Part shown: positions 17,391-26,196 of the stretch, piece after piece
Position numbering within the stretch: the stretch's first letter is position 1
How the letters are laid out: every line of letters begins with the position of its first letter
DNA from: an uncultured Methylopila sp.
Lineage (GTDB): Bacteria > Pseudomonadota > Alphaproteobacteria > Rhizobiales > Methylopilaceae
Reading direction: 5' to 3'
Assembly: GCA_902168115.1 (NCBI GenBank)
Contig: CABHPB010000082.1
Coordinates: forward strand, 1 to 64,000
Length of the DNA: 64,000 bases
Position numbers and translations under genes: made by a program
Notes under the pieces: model-generated
What the model saw: only the letters and a program-made list of their open reading frames with translations
Database searches by the model: none
What the model was told of the DNA's origin: nothing

Positions 17391-17511
17391 CATGAGGGAC
17401 GTTGAGTACGGCGGAGACCGCGTGTTGCGTAACGAGTTGCGTTCGGCCCATCCCCCTCGCCGTCCTCATGCCGAGGGGCCGCGCGCCAGCGCGGCGTCCC
17501 GAAGCGCGCAG
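17391..17511. repeat. Palindromic repeat copies after the DUF1839 gene
   Basis: Bases 17391-17406 are identical to the complement of part of the repeat near 20062-20080. Bases 17462-17511 are a diverged copy of the 49-bp repeat at 19983 and 20315, in the opposite orientation, with the CCTCATGC-CGAGG dyad at 17464-17476 and a perfect 7-bp stem (17478-17484 with 17489-17495). The hairpin could terminate the upstream operon. Reading the next gene from an upstream frame at 17402 would wrongly translate this repeat. Confidence 0.7.
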
Positions 17512-17527
17512 CCGGCCTGACGCCGTC

Positions 17528-19954
17528 ATGGCGACCATCCGCGCCTTCTCCGGCCGTTCGCGCGAGCAGCTTGGCGGCTGGACCTTCCGCGCAACGGCGC
17601 CCGACGCCGCGCCGACCCCGGCCGAGCTGCCGCAGGACGACTGGGCGCTGTTCGTCGTCCCCGGCACGGCCGCCGGCGCGCTCCGCGCGGCGGGCAGGCT
17701 GACCGACGCGACGGCGCAGCATATCGACTTCAAGGACCACTGGATCCGGACAAGGCTCGACCGGCCGCTCGCCGGGACGCTCGAGTTCGAGGGGCTGGCC
17801 GTCGTCTCGGAGATCTGGATCGACGGCGGAAAGCGCGCCGAAAGCCGCTCGATGTTCGAGCCGGTGGAGCTTGCGGTCGACCTGCCCGCCGGCGCCGAGA
17901 TCGCGGTCGCGTTCCGCGCGCTCGGCCCGAAGCTCGCCGCCATGCCGAAGCGCTCGCGCTGGCGCCCTCAGATGATCCAGCCGAACGGCCTGCGCTTCTT
18001 CCGCACGACCGCGCTCGGCTCGACGCCGGGCTGGAGTCCTGCCGGCCGCCCGACCGGTCCCTGGCGGCCGGTCACGCGGCTCGACGGCGCGCCGGCGCCG
18101 CAGGTCGACGTGCGGGCGAGCTACGCCGGCGAGGTCGGGCGGCTGGCGATCGCGATCGACGCTTCGCCTGACGCGGACGGGACCGTCTCGTGCGCCGGCT
18201 TCAGCACGCCCCTTTTTGCGACCGACGGCGGCCGTCTGGTCGCCGAGCTCGCCTTGCCCGGCGTCGCGCCGTGGTTTCCGCACACCCACGGCGAACCGAT
18301 CCTGCACGACCTGAAGGTCACCGTCGGCGGCGAGACGCTGGACCTCGGCCGCGTCGGGTTCCGGTCGATCGGGATCGACCGCGACGTCGACGGCGACGGC
18401 TTTGGGCTCGTCGTCAACGACGTTCCCGTCTTCTGCCGCGGCGCGTGCTGGTCGAGCGCGGACGCCGTGTCCCTCGCCGGCTCGCGCGAAGCCTACGAGC
18501 CGTGGCTGCGGCTGGCGGCCGAGGCGGGCATGAACATGGTCCGCGTTCCCGGCGTCATGGCCTACGAGACGAACGACTTCTTCGGTCTCTGCGACGAGCT
18601 CGGCCTGCTGGTCTGGCAGGAGGCGGCGCTCGCCAACTTCGACTATCCGCAGGCCGACGAGGTTTTTCGCGAAAGCGTCCGGCGGGAGGCCGAGGCCTTC
18701 CTCGACCGAACGCAGACGCATCCCTGCCTCGCCGTATTTTGCGGCGGCTCGGAGGTTTTCCAGCAGGCGGCGATGCTCGGCGCACCGCCGGAGCTCTGGG
18801 GCGGTCCGGTGTTCGACGAGGTTCTGCCGGGCGCGATCGCGAAGCTGAGGCCCGACCTCGTCTATGTGCCGAATTCGCCGTCCGGCGGCCCTCTCCCCTT
18901 CGTCGTCGACCGCGGCGTCGGGCACTACTACGGCGTCGGGGCCTATCGCCGGCCGCTCGACGACGCCCGCCGCGCGCGCGTGCGCTTCGCCTCCGAATGC
19001 CTCGCCTTCTCGAACGTGCCCGAAGACGTCTCGCTCGCGAAGGCGAAGCTGGCGCCGGTCGTCCATACGCCGGAGTGGAAGCGCGGCGTGCCGCGCGACA
19101 TGGGCGCGTCCTGGGACTTCGAGGACGTCCGCGACCACTATGTCGAGCAGCTTTTCGGCGTCTCCGTCCTCGCCCTCAAGCGCGAGGAGCCGGAGCGCTA
19201 TCTCGCGCTGTCGCGGGCGGCGGTCGCGGAGGTGATGGAAGAGACCTTCGCCGAGTTCCGCCGGCCGGGCTCGCCGACGCGCGGCGCGCTGGTCTGGCTG
19301 CTGCAGGACCTCATGCCGGGCGCCGGCTGGGGCGTGATCGCCGTGGACGGCGAGCCGAAGTCGGCCTGGCACGGACTGAAGCGCGCCTTCCGTCCGGTGC
19401 AAGTCTCCGTCACCGACGAGGGGACCAACGGGCTTGCAATCCATCTCCTCAACGAACGCCCGGAGCCGTTCGAGGGGACGCTGTCCCTCACCTGCTGGCG
19501 CGACGGCGAGACGCCGGTGATCCGCGCCGAGGCGCCGGTCGCCATCGCGCGGCAGGAGCAGAAGACGATTTCGGCCTTCGACCTGATCGGCCGCTTCTTC
19601 GACGTGACCTACGCCTACCGCTTCGGCCCGCCCGGCCATGACGCGACCTCGGTCGCGCTGAGGAACAAGGACGGCGCGACGGTCGCGGAGGCGTTCCATT
19701 TCCCGACGGGGCGCGGGAACGCCCGCTGCAAGCTGGGGCTGTCCGCCCGGATCGAAGGTGATTCCCTCTACGTCTCAACCGAACGCTTCGCGCAGTCCGT
19801 GCACGTCGCGGACGACGGGATGCGGCCGGCCGAAAACTGGTTCCACCTCGCGCCGAGCGTGGAGAAGCGGATCGCCCTCGCCCCCCGCCGCGACGGCGCG
19901 AAGCCGGGCGGCGTGGTCCGCGCGGTGAATGGGCTCGACGAAGCGGGTTACTGA
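17528..19954 (+). CDS. Glycoside hydrolase family 2, beta-mannosidase-like
   Basis: The 808-residue protein has GH2 architecture: an N-terminal sugar-binding jelly-roll (about 1-150), an immunoglobulin-like domain, a (beta/alpha)8 barrel (about 290-600) and C-terminal beta domains. The likely acid/base is the Glu in FCGGSEV (equivalent to the NE motif) and the nucleophile the Glu in FASECLAF. DLMPGAGWGVIAVDGEPKS resembles the beta-mannosidase W-x-D region. There is no signal peptide, so it is probably cytoplasmic. I start at ATG 17528, since upstream codons translate a repeat. Its target may be an oligosaccharide of the neighbouring polymer or an acylated glycan made with the carrier-protein operon. 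Confidence 0.82.
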   Translation: MATIRAFSGRSREQLGGWTFRATAPDAAPTPAELPQDDWALFVVPGTAAGALRAAGRLTDATAQHIDFKDHWIRTRLDRPLAGTLEFEGLAVVSEIWIDGGKRAESRSMFEPVELAVDLPAGAEIAVAFRALGPKLAAMPKRSRWRPQMIQPNGLRFFRTTALGSTPGWSPAGRPTGPWRPVTRLDGAPAPQVDVRASYAGEVGRLAIAIDASPDADGTVSCAGFSTPLFATDGGRLVAELALPGVAPWFPHTHGEPILHDLKVTVGGETLDLGRVGFRSIGIDRDVDGDGFGLVVNDVPVFCRGACWSSADAVSLAGSREAYEPWLRLAAEAGMNMVRVPGVMAYETNDFFGLCDELGLLVWQEAALANFDYPQADEVFRESVRREAEAFLDRTQTHPCLAVFCGGSEVFQQAAMLGAPPELWGGPVFDEVLPGAIAKLRPDLVYVPNSPSGGPLPFVVDRGVGHYYGVGAYRRPLDDARRARVRFASECLAFSNVPEDVSLAKAKLAPVVHTPEWKRGVPRDMGASWDFEDVRDHYVEQLFGVSVLALKREEPERYLALSRAAVAEVMEETFAEFRRPGSPTRGALVWLLQDLMPGAGWGVIAVDGEPKSAWHGLKRAFRPVQVSVTDEGTNGLAIHLLNERPEPFEGTLSLTCWRDGETPVIRAEAPVAIARQEQKTISAFDLIGRFFDVTYAYRFGPPGHDATSVALRNKDGATVAEAFHFPTGRGNARCKLGLSARIEGDSLYVSTERFAQSVHVADDGMRPAENWFHLAPSVEKRIALAPRRDGAKPGGVVRAVNGLDEAGY

Positions 19955-19982
19955 ACGGTCGCACGTTGGCCTGCATCGGCCG

Positions 19983-20031
19983 ACTGCGTGCTTCGAGTCG
20001 GCCCTTCGGGCCTCCTCAGCATGAGGAAGGT
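19983..20031. repeat. 49-bp palindromic repeat, copy 1
   Basis: This copy matches 20315-20363 at 46 of 49 positions in the same orientation. It contains two small hairpins, GGCCC-TTC-GGGCC and CCTCA-GCA-TGAGG. It lies 29 bases after the GH2-like gene and may serve as its terminator. The CTTCGAG...CCTCAGCATGAGG sequence is of a type dispersed in intergenic regions of Hyphomicrobiales genomes. Confidence 0.8.
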
Positions 20032-20061
20032 CGGGCTGCACTTCCGTGTCGTCGTCTGCGA

Positions 20062-20090
20062 TCCTCAACGTCCCTCATGCTGAGGAGCCT
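20062..20090. repeat. Inverted partial repeat copy
   Basis: The CCTCA-TGC-TGAGG dyad at 20073-20085 is the same hairpin as in the 49-bp repeats but on the other strand, extended by TCCTCAACGTC, which recurs inverted at 17391-17406. It lies where the N-terminal half of the following GIY-YIG gene should be. Confidence 0.7.
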
Positions 20091-20091
20091 C

Positions 20092-20309
20092 GCTCTCGCG
20101 AACGCCTGGCCGAGCATCAGAGCGGAGCGTTCGACGGATACACCGCCGCGCGGCTTCCCATCGCGCTCGTCTGGTCGGAAAGCTTCGAGCGGATCGAGGA
20201 CATGATCGCGGCGGAGCGACAGATCAAAGGCTGGTCGCGCGCCAAGAAAGAGGCGCTGATCGCCGGGCGCCTCGATCTGCTGCCCGACCTGTCACGAAGA
20301 CGCAGCTGA
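20092..20309 (+). pseudogene. Truncated GIY-YIG nuclease (C-terminal part)
   Basis: The frame encodes the C-terminal two-thirds of a small single-domain GIY-YIG nuclease: LAEHQSGAFDGYTA, LPIALVWSESFERIEDMI, AAERQIKGWSRAKKEALI, then a basic tail and TGA at 20307-20309. The region that should carry the GIY...YIG catalytic tyrosines is missing; upstream codons translate the palindromic repeat at 20062-20090. A GTG at 20046 would allow an 87-residue product, but without the active-site strands. It sits between direct 49-bp repeats. It is most likely a remnant created by repeat-mediated recombination. Confidence 0.75.
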
Positions 20310-20314
20310 GACCA

Positions 20315-20363
20315 ACTGCGTGCTTCGAGACAGCCCTTCGGGCCTCCTCAGCATGAGGACGGT
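20315..20363. repeat. 49-bp palindromic repeat, copy 2
   Basis: This second direct copy differs at 3 of 49 positions from 19983-20031 and begins 6 bases after the stop of the GIY-YIG fragment. With copy 1 it brackets the fragment at a 332-bp offset. It is also 29 bases beyond the 3' end of the convergent transporter gene and could terminate both. Confidence 0.8.
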
Positions 20364-20391
20364 CCGGAGGGCCGTATCGCGAACCAAGACC

Positions 20392-21705
20392 TCAGTCGTT
20401 CATCACCAGCTGGCGGTTGATGAACAGCGAGGCGAGCGTGCAGATGGCGCCGGAGATCAGATAGCCGCCGACGGTGAACAGCCCGAAATGGCTCGACAGG
20501 CCGAGCGCCACGAACGGCGCGAAGCCAGCGCCGACCAGCCAGGCGAGGTCCGAGGTCAGCGCGGCGCCGGTGTAGCGGTACTTCGAGGAGAAGTTCGAGG
20601 TCAGCGACCCGGACGACTGCCCGAAGGTGAGGCCCAGCAGCGTGAAGCCGATCAGGATGAACGCGGTCTGCGCCGCCACCCCGCCGCCGAGCAGCCAGGG
20701 CGTGAAGAAGCTGTAGATCGCGATCGCGGCGGCGGACCAGCCGATCAGCGTGCGCCGGCCGATCCGGTCGGCGATGACGCCCGAGGCGACGATCGCCGCG
20801 GCGAGCGCCAGCGCGCCGAACATCTCGATGATCAGGAAGGTGCGCGCGTCGAGGCCGGAGAACAGCGTCGCCCAGGACAGCGTGAAGATGGTCACCAGAT
20901 GGAACAGCGCGAAGCTCGCGAGCGGCGCAAAGGCTCCGATCAGCACGTTGAGCCCCTGCTCGCGGATCATCTCGAACACCGGCGCGGGCGCCAGCGAGCG
21001 CGTCTCGAGCATCTGCGAATAGGCCGGGCTGAGGACGAGGCGCAGCCGGGCGAACAGCGCGACGACGTTCACCGCGAAGGCGCAGAAGAACGGATAGCGC
21101 CAGCCCCAGCTGAGGAAGTCCTCCTGCGGCAGGTAGGTGACGAAGAAGGCGAACAGCCCGGCGGCAATCAGGAAGCCGAACGGCGCGCCGAGCTGCGGCA
21201 TCATCGCATACCAGCCGCGCTTTCCTGCCGGGGCGTTCAGCGACAGCAGAGAGGCGAGGCCGTCCCAGGCGCCGGCGAGGCCGAGCCCCTGCCCGATCCG
21301 GCAGGCGGCCAGCAGCCAGGCCGCCACGTAGCCGACCTGCGCGTAGCTTGGCAGGAAGCTGATCGCGGCGGTGGACGATCCCAGCAGGAACAGCGCGATC
21401 GTCATCTTCACGCCGCGCCCGTAGAGGTGGCCAATATGCATGAAGAGGATCGAGCCGACGGGTCGTGCGACGAAGGCGAGCGCGAAGATCCCGAAGGAGT
21501 AGAGCGTCCCCATCACGGGGTCGAACTCCGGGAACATCAGCTTCGGGAACACGAGGACCGAAGCGATGCCGTAGACGAAGAAGTCGAAATATTCCGACGT
21601 GCGGCCGATCACGACCGCGAGGGCGATCTCGCCCGGGGTCACCTTGCCGTGGGATTCGGTGGCCTGGTCCATCGCGCCGGGAGGCGCTGCGATGTCATGG
21701 CTCAT
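20392..21705 (-). CDS. MFS transporter, metabolite:H+ symporter (MHS) type
   Basis: The 437-residue protein has 12 predicted transmembrane helices and clear MHS-family sequence: GRTSEYFDFFVYGIASVLVFP in helix 1, FARPVGSILFMHIGHLYGRG (the family version of the MFS loop 2-3 motif), and DRIGRRTLIG in the central loop. MHS members import organic acids, osmolytes or aromatic acids; the substrate here is not inferable. I start at ATG 21705, with GAGGAG about 11 bases upstream, instead of an in-frame start 12 codons earlier. It is a single gene, convergent with the repeat region and divergent from the cyo operon. Confidence 0.9.
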   Translation of the reverse strand: MSHDIAAPPGAMDQATESHGKVTPGEIALAVVIGRTSEYFDFFVYGIASVLVFPKLMFPEFDPVMGTLYSFGIFALAFVARPVGSILFMHIGHLYGRGVKMTIALFLLGSSTAAISFLPSYAQVGYVAAWLLAACRIGQGLGLAGAWDGLASLLSLNAPAGKRGWYAMMPQLGAPFGFLIAAGLFAFFVTYLPQEDFLSWGWRYPFFCAFAVNVVALFARLRLVLSPAYSQMLETRSLAPAPVFEMIREQGLNVLIGAFAPLASFALFHLVTIFTLSWATLFSGLDARTFLIIEMFGALALAAAIVASGVIADRIGRRTLIGWSAAAIAIYSFFTPWLLGGGVAAQTAFILIGFTLLGLTFGQSSGSLTSNFSSKYRYTGAALTSDLAWLVGAGFAPFVALGLSSHFGLFTVGGYLISGAICTLASLFINRQLVMND

Positions 21706-21842
21706 GGTTCGAGCCGCTCCTCGGTCTGGTCCGGGCGCCACAATAGCCGCAGTCCGGCGTCGCGCCCAAAGGCCGGGTTGAAATCCGGGGGGCGGACTTG
21801 GTTACAATGCGCCGTGGGGGCGCCGCGCGCATCTAGACCATT

Positions 21843-21882
21843 TGCGACATTCGCGCCCATAGGACAAAGCGTCCAATGTCGC
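21843..21882. promoter_or_regulatory. Inverted repeat upstream of cyoA
   Basis: GCGACATT (21844-21851) is complementary to AATGTCGC (21875-21882), and inside it GGAC (21862-21865) pairs with GTCC (21871-21874) around AAAGC. The 3' arms are contiguous while the 5' arms are separated by 10 bases, so it could form a bulged hairpin or be a DNA dyad. It lies 54 bases before cyoA and may be an operator or leader structure for the oxidase operon. The rest of 21706-21935 shows nothing else I can support. Confidence 0.4.
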
Positions 21883-21935
21883 GCTGCACAACAGCGGCGT
21901 AGAGGGGCGGCGCATAGCCTCGGGTCGGGTCCACG

Positions 21936-23078
21936 ATGAAGCCGTTCGGCAGACTTTTCCGCGCTCTAGCCATCATTCCGGCGTTTCTTGCGCTGGCCGG
22001 CTGCGAGATGGTCGTCATGTCGCCGTCGGGCGATATCGCAGCGCAGCAGCGCGATCTCGTTGTCATTTCGACCGTGCTGATGCTGCTGATCATCGTGCCG
22101 GTGATCGCGCTCACCATCGCCTTCGCGTGGAAGTACCGGGCCTCGAACAAGGACGCTGACTACGATCCGGACTGGCATCACTCCACCGGTCTCGAGGTCG
22201 TGATCTGGGCGGCGCCGCTGGTGATCATCATCGCGCTCGGGGCGATCACCTGGGTGTCGACGCACCTGCTCGACCCCTACCGCCCGCTCGCGCGCCTCGA
22301 CGCCTCGCGGCCGGTTCCGGAGGGAACCCAGCCGCTGCGCGTCCAGGCCGTCGCGCTCGACTGGAAGTGGCTGTTCTTCTACCCGGACTACGGCGTCGCG
22401 ACGGTCAACGAACTCGCCGCGCCGGTCGACAGGCCGATCAGCTTCCAGCTGACCTCCTCGTCGGTGATGAACTCGTTCTACGTGCCCGCGCTCGCCGGCA
22501 TGATCTACGCCATGCCCGCGATGGAGACCAAGCTCCACGCAGTCATCAACAAGGCCGGCGTGTTCGACGGCTTCTCGGCGAACTATTCGGGCGCCGGCTT
22601 CTCCGACATGCGCTTCAAGTTCCACGGCCTTTCCCAGGCCGACTTCGACAAGTGGATCGAGAGCGTGAAGGCGTCCGCCGACCAGCTCGACCGCGCCGGC
22701 TTCATCGAGCTCGAGAAGCCGAGCGTGCGCGTCGCGCCCCGCAAATACGGCTCGACGCCGGCGGACCTCTATGACGCGATCCTCAACCGCTGCGTCGACA
22801 GCGCCAAGATGTGCGTGAAGGACATGATGCGCGTCGACGCGCAGGGCGGCATGGGCCTCGCCGGCCTCGGCAACGTGTTCTCGCTCGCCTACGACCAGCC
22901 GCGCCGGCAGGGCGCGCATGTCGCGCCGCAGGCGCGCTACGTGGCGGCGATCTGCACGCCCGAGGCGCCGCGCGACGGCCGCACGGTGGAGGCGCCGATC
23001 GCCGCTCCGCTCGGCAAGCGCGCGTCGCTCGAGCCTTCGACTTCCGCGGGCACGGCCCGCGTCGCGTCTTCGAACTGA
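21936..23078 (+). CDS. cyoA: Cytochrome o ubiquinol oxidase subunit II
   Basis: The 380-residue lipoprotein subunit of the bo3-type quinol oxidase has signal lipobox LALAGC (Cys23), two transmembrane helices (about 40-65 and 85-110) and a periplasmic cupredoxin domain. The domain lacks the Cys-x3-Cys CuA ligands (the region reads [14 protein letters not shown]), as expected for a quinol rather than a cytochrome c oxidase. [20 protein letters not shown] is typical of CyoA. The C-terminal 100 residues, with Cys pairs and a long Ala/Pro tail, extend beyond the cupredoxin core. It is the first gene of cyoABCD-SURF1. Confidence 0.96.
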   Translation: MKPFGRLFRALAIIPAFLALAGCEMVVMSPSGDIAAQQRDLVVISTVLMLLIIVPVIALTIAFAWKYRASNKDADYDPDWHHSTGLEVVIWAAPLVIIIALGAITWVSTHLLDPYRPLARLDASRPVPEGTQPLRVQAVALDWKWLFFYPDYGVATVNELAAPVDRPISFQLTSSSVMNSFYVPALAGMIYAMPAMETKLHAVINKAGVFDGFSANYSGAGFSDMRFKFHGLSQADFDKWIESVKASADQLDRAGFIELEKPSVRVAPRKYGSTPADLYDAILNRCVDSAKMCVKDMMRVDAQGGMGLAGLGNVFSLAYDQPRRQGAHVAPQARYVAAICTPEAPRDGRTVEAPIAAPLGKRASLEPSTSAGTARVASSN

Positions 23079-23091
23079 CGGTGCATCCGCG

Positions 23092-25098
23092 ATGACCCCC
23101 GCCCACCAGGCTCCCGAAAGCGTCCTCTTCGGACGCCTCTCGCTCGAGGCGATCCCGTATCACGAGCCGATCCTGCTCGCGACCTTCGCGGTCGCGGCGC
23201 TCGGTGGGATCGGCGTCTTCGCCGCGATCACCTACTTCCGCCTCTGGGCGTGGCTGTGGCGCGAGTGGATCACCTCGATCGACCACAAGAAGATCGGGAT
23301 CATGTACATGATCCTCGGCCTCATCATGCTGCTGCGCGGCTTCGCCGATGCGCTGATGATGCGCCTGCAGCAGGCGATCGCCTTCGGCGGCGCCGAGGGC
23401 TATCTGCCGCCGCACCACTACGACCAGATCTTCACCGCCCACGGCGTGATCATGATCTTCTTCGTGGCGATGCCGTTCGTCACGGGTCTGATGAACTATC
23501 TCGTGCCGCTGCAGATCGGGGCGCGCGACGTCGCCTTCCCGTTCCTGAACAACTTCTCGTTCTGGATGACCACGGCAGGCGCCGTGCTGGTCATGGTCTC
23601 GCTGTTCGTCGGCGAGTTCGCGACCACCGGCTGGCTCGCCTATCCGCCGCTGTCGGGCATCTATTCGTCGCCGGGCGTGGGCGTCGACTACTACATCTGG
23701 GCGCTGCAGATCGCGGGCGTCGGCACGACGCTTTCGGGCGTCAACCTGATCGCGACCATCGTGAAGATGCGCGCGCCGGGCATGACCATGATGCGCATGC
23801 CGGTGTTCACCTGGACCGCGCTGTGCTCGAACGTGCTGATCGTCGCGAGCTTCCCGGTGCTCGGCGCGACGCTCGCGCTGCTCTCGCTCGACCGCTACGT
23901 CGGCACCAACTTCTTCACGAACGACCTTGGCGGCAGCGCCATGATGTACGTGAACCTGATCTGGATCTGGGGCCACCCGGAGGTCTACATCCTGATCCTG
24001 CCGGCCTTCGGCGTGTTCTCGGAGGTCGTGGCGGCGTTCTGCGGCAAGCGCCTGTTCGGCTACGCATCGATGGTCTACGCGACCGTCGTCATCACGATCC
24101 TGTCCTACCTCGTCTGGCTCCACCACTTCTTCACGATGGGGTCGGGCGCGAGCGTGAACTCGTTCTTCGGCATCACGACGATGATCATCTCGATCCCGAC
24201 GGGCGCGAAGATCTTCAACTGGCTGTTCACGATGTACAAAGGCCGGATCCGCTTCGACCTGCCGATGATGTGGACGGTGTCGTTCATGATCACCTTCACC
24301 ATCGGCGGCATGACCGGCGTGCTCCTCGCCGTCCCGCCGGCCGACTTCGTGCTGCACAACTCGCTGTTCCTGATCGCGCACTTCCACAACGTGATCATCG
24401 GCGGCGTGCTGTTCGGCATGTTCGCCGGCATCTACTTCTGGTGGCCGAAGGCGTTCGGTTTCCGGCTCGATCCGTTCTGGGGCAAGGTCTCGTTCTGGTG
24501 CTGGACGGTCGGCTTCTACTTCGCCTTCATGCCGCTCTACGTGCTCGGCCTGATGGGCGTGACGCGCCGCATGTCGAAGTTTGACGATCCTTCGCTGCAG
24601 ATCTGGTTCGTGATCGCGGCGATCGGCGCGCTGATGATCCTCGGCGGCATCGCGGCCTTCCTGGTGCAGATCTTCGTGAGCTTCATGAAGCGCGAGGAAC
24701 TGAAGGACGAGACCGGCGATCCCTGGAACGCCCGCACGCTGGAGTGGTCGACTTCCTCTCCGCCGCCGCCCTACAACTTCGCCTTCACGCCGATCGTCCA
24801 TGACCTCGACGCGTGGTGGGACATGAAGCGGCGCGGCTATATCCGGCCGACCGAGGGCTTCATCCCGATCCACATGCCGAAGAACACCGGCGCCGGCTTC
24901 GTGCTGGCGGTGATCGCCACCATCGCGGGTTTCGCTCTGATCTGGCACATCTGGTGGCTGGCGGTGGCGGGCTTCGTCGCGCTGGTCGCGACGGCCATCG
25001 TCCACACCTTCAACTACAAGCGCGACTTCCACATCCCGGCCTCGGAAGTGGTCGAGACGGAGGACGCGCGCACGAAACTGCTCGCGGCGAGGGCCTGA
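23092..25098 (+). CDS. cyoB: Cytochrome o ubiquinol oxidase subunit I
   Basis: The 668-residue catalytic heme-copper oxidase subunit pumps protons while reducing O2 with quinol electrons. The quinol-site residues of E. coli CyoB are all present with conserved spacing: R82 and D86 (RGFAD), H109 and Q112 (HHYDQ). The CuB/cross-link motif is WGHPEVY, followed by the HH pair in WLHHFF and by AHFHNV, which holds the heme ligands. ATG 23092 is 13 bases after cyoA; a longer upstream frame is only a shadow of the cyoA end. The length is normal for the family. Confidence 0.97.
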   Translation: MTPAHQAPESVLFGRLSLEAIPYHEPILLATFAVAALGGIGVFAAITYFRLWAWLWREWITSIDHKKIGIMYMILGLIMLLRGFADALMMRLQQAIAFGGAEGYLPPHHYDQIFTAHGVIMIFFVAMPFVTGLMNYLVPLQIGARDVAFPFLNNFSFWMTTAGAVLVMVSLFVGEFATTGWLAYPPLSGIYSSPGVGVDYYIWALQIAGVGTTLSGVNLIATIVKMRAPGMTMMRMPVFTWTALCSNVLIVASFPVLGATLALLSLDRYVGTNFFTNDLGGSAMMYVNLIWIWGHPEVYILILPAFGVFSEVVAAFCGKRLFGYASMVYATVVITILSYLVWLHHFFTMGSGASVNSFFGITTMIISIPTGAKIFNWLFTMYKGRIRFDLPMMWTVSFMITFTIGGMTGVLLAVPPADFVLHNSLFLIAHFHNVIIGGVLFGMFAGIYFWWPKAFGFRLDPFWGKVSFWCWTVGFYFAFMPLYVLGLMGVTRRMSKFDDPSLQIWFVIAAIGALMILGGIAAFLVQIFVSFMKREELKDETGDPWNARTLEWSTSSPPPPYNFAFTPIVHDLDAWWDMKRRGYIRPTEGFIPIHMPKNTGAGFVLAVIATIAGFALIWHIWWLAVAGFVALVATAIVHTFNYKRDFHIPASEVVETEDARTKLLAARA

Positions 25099-25102
25099 GA
25101 CC

Positions 25103-25756
25103 GTGAGCGCATCCGCCACCGCAGACATCGCCGCGACCGACGCCGCCATGCAGGGGCCGACCCCCGGCCGGGACTTCTACGTCCGGGGCGAGCACCATCC
25201 GGAGAACGGCACGCTTCTCGGGTTCTGGCTCTACCTGATGAGCGACTGCCTGGTCTTCGCGGTCCTGTTCGCCTGTTACGGCGTGCTCGGCCGCAACTAC
25301 GCGGCCGGCCCGTCCGGCGCCGACCTGTTCGATTTGAAGCTCGTCGCGATCAACACCGGCTTCCTGCTGGCCTCGTCGATCACCTACGGCTTCGCGATGC
25401 TGGAGATGCAGCAGAACCACAAGGGCACGACGCTCTTCTGGCTGTTCGTCACCGGCTGCTTCGGCGCCGCCTTCCTCGCGCTCGAGCTCTACGAGTTCTG
25501 GCACCTGATCCACGAGGGCGCGACGCCGCAGCGCTCGGCCTTCCTGTCGAGCTTCTTCACGCTGGTCGGCACCCACGGGCTGCACGTCACCTTCGGCTGC
25601 ATCTGGCTCGTGACGCTGATGGTCCAGGTGATCAAGCACGGGCTGATCCCCGCCAACCGCCGGCGGCTGATCTGCCTGTCGATGTTCTGGCACTTCCTCG
25701 ACGTCGTCTGGATCGGCGTCTTCACCTTCGTCTATCTGATGGGATCGCTGGCATGA
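25103..25756 (+). CDS. cyoC: Cytochrome o ubiquinol oxidase subunit III
   Basis: The 217-residue, five-helix subunit of the bo3 oxidase shows GFWLYLMSDCLVFAVLFACY in helix 1, FEGATP-like HEGATPQRSAFLSSFFTLVGTHGLHV and the terminal WHFLDVVWIGVFTFVYLMG, all characteristic of CyoC/CoxC. It starts with GTG 25103, four bases after cyoB, and its stop overlaps cyoD (ATGA). It stabilises the complex and lacks redox centres. Confidence 0.96.
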   Translation: MSASATADIAATDAAMQGPTPGRDFYVRGEHHPENGTLLGFWLYLMSDCLVFAVLFACYGVLGRNYAAGPSGADLFDLKLVAINTGFLLASSITYGFAMLEMQQNHKGTTLFWLFVTGCFGAAFLALELYEFWHLIHEGATPQRSAFLSSFFTLVGTHGLHVTFGCIWLVTLMVQVIKHGLIPANRRRLICLSMFWHFLDVVWIGVFTFVYLMGSLA

Positions 25757-26196
25757 GCGCCGCCGGAGCGAGCCACGAGGCGCACGACGCCCACGGCCAC
25801 GACCATCACGACCCGCATGACGGGACCGCCTATCACGGCACGATGAAGCACTACCTGATGGGCTTCGTCCTGTCGGTGATCCTGACCGGCATCCCGTTCT
25901 GGATCATCATGGGTGACGTGTTCCGCAGCCAAGTCACGGCGGCGGTGGTGGTGATGGTCTTCGCCGTCGCGCAGATCTTCGTCCACATGGTCTACTTCCT
26001 CCACATGAACCCGCGGTCGGAAGGCGGCTGGAACATGCTGGCGGCGATCTTCACCATCGTCATCGTGGTGATCGCGCTGTCCGGCTCGATGTGGGTGATG
26101 TCGCACCTCCACCACAACATGGCGCCGATGCCGGCGGGCGGGCATGAGATGGCGCCGGCCGACACGCCGGTTCCTGTAAAGCCCTCCCACGAGTGA
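25753..26196 (+). CDS. cyoD: Cytochrome o ubiquinol oxidase subunit IV
   Basis: The 147-residue small membrane subunit has three transmembrane helices (YLMGFVLSVILTGIPFWII, VVVMVFAVAQIFVHMVYFLHM and a third near 100-120). The N terminus is unusually His-rich (ten His in the first 32 residues), and the C terminus carries more His/Met, so metal binding is possible. Four-bp overlaps couple it to cyoC and to the SURF1 gene. The family role is assembly of the CuB site in subunit I. Confidence 0.94.
   Translation: MSAAGASHEAHDAHGHDHHDPHDGTAYHGTMKHYLMGFVLSVILTGIPFWIIMGDVFRSQVTAAVVVMVFAVAQIFVHMVYFLHMNPRSEGGWNMLAAIFTIVIVVIALSGSMWVMSHLHHNMAPMPAGGHEMAPADTPVPVKPSHE

Noticed and set aside
17402-17527. 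Longer N terminus for the GH2-like protein
   Set aside because: These codons translate the palindromic repeat (17391-17511); the family N terminus begins after ATG 17528.
17282-19699. Open frame of about 805 codons antisense to the GH2-like gene
   Set aside because: It is a composition artefact of high GC3; the plus-strand product has clear GH2 motifs while this one is an Arg/Asp/Glu-rich string.
19983-20363. Composite transposon with the 49-bp repeats as ends
   Set aside because: The repeats are direct, hairpin-forming, and shared with another intergenic gap; no transposase or target duplication is visible, so a dispersed palindrome family explains them better.
20320-21939. Open frame of 539 codons antisense to the MHS transporter
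   Set aside because: The opposite strand encodes a 12-helix transporter; this frame is hydrophilic and highly charged with no motifs.
22783-25149. Very long open frame antisense to cyoB (788 codons)
   Set aside because: It mirrors the strongly conserved cyoB frame and is rich in Arg/His/Asp, as expected for the complement of G/C-ending codons; no family resemblance and no ribosome-binding site.
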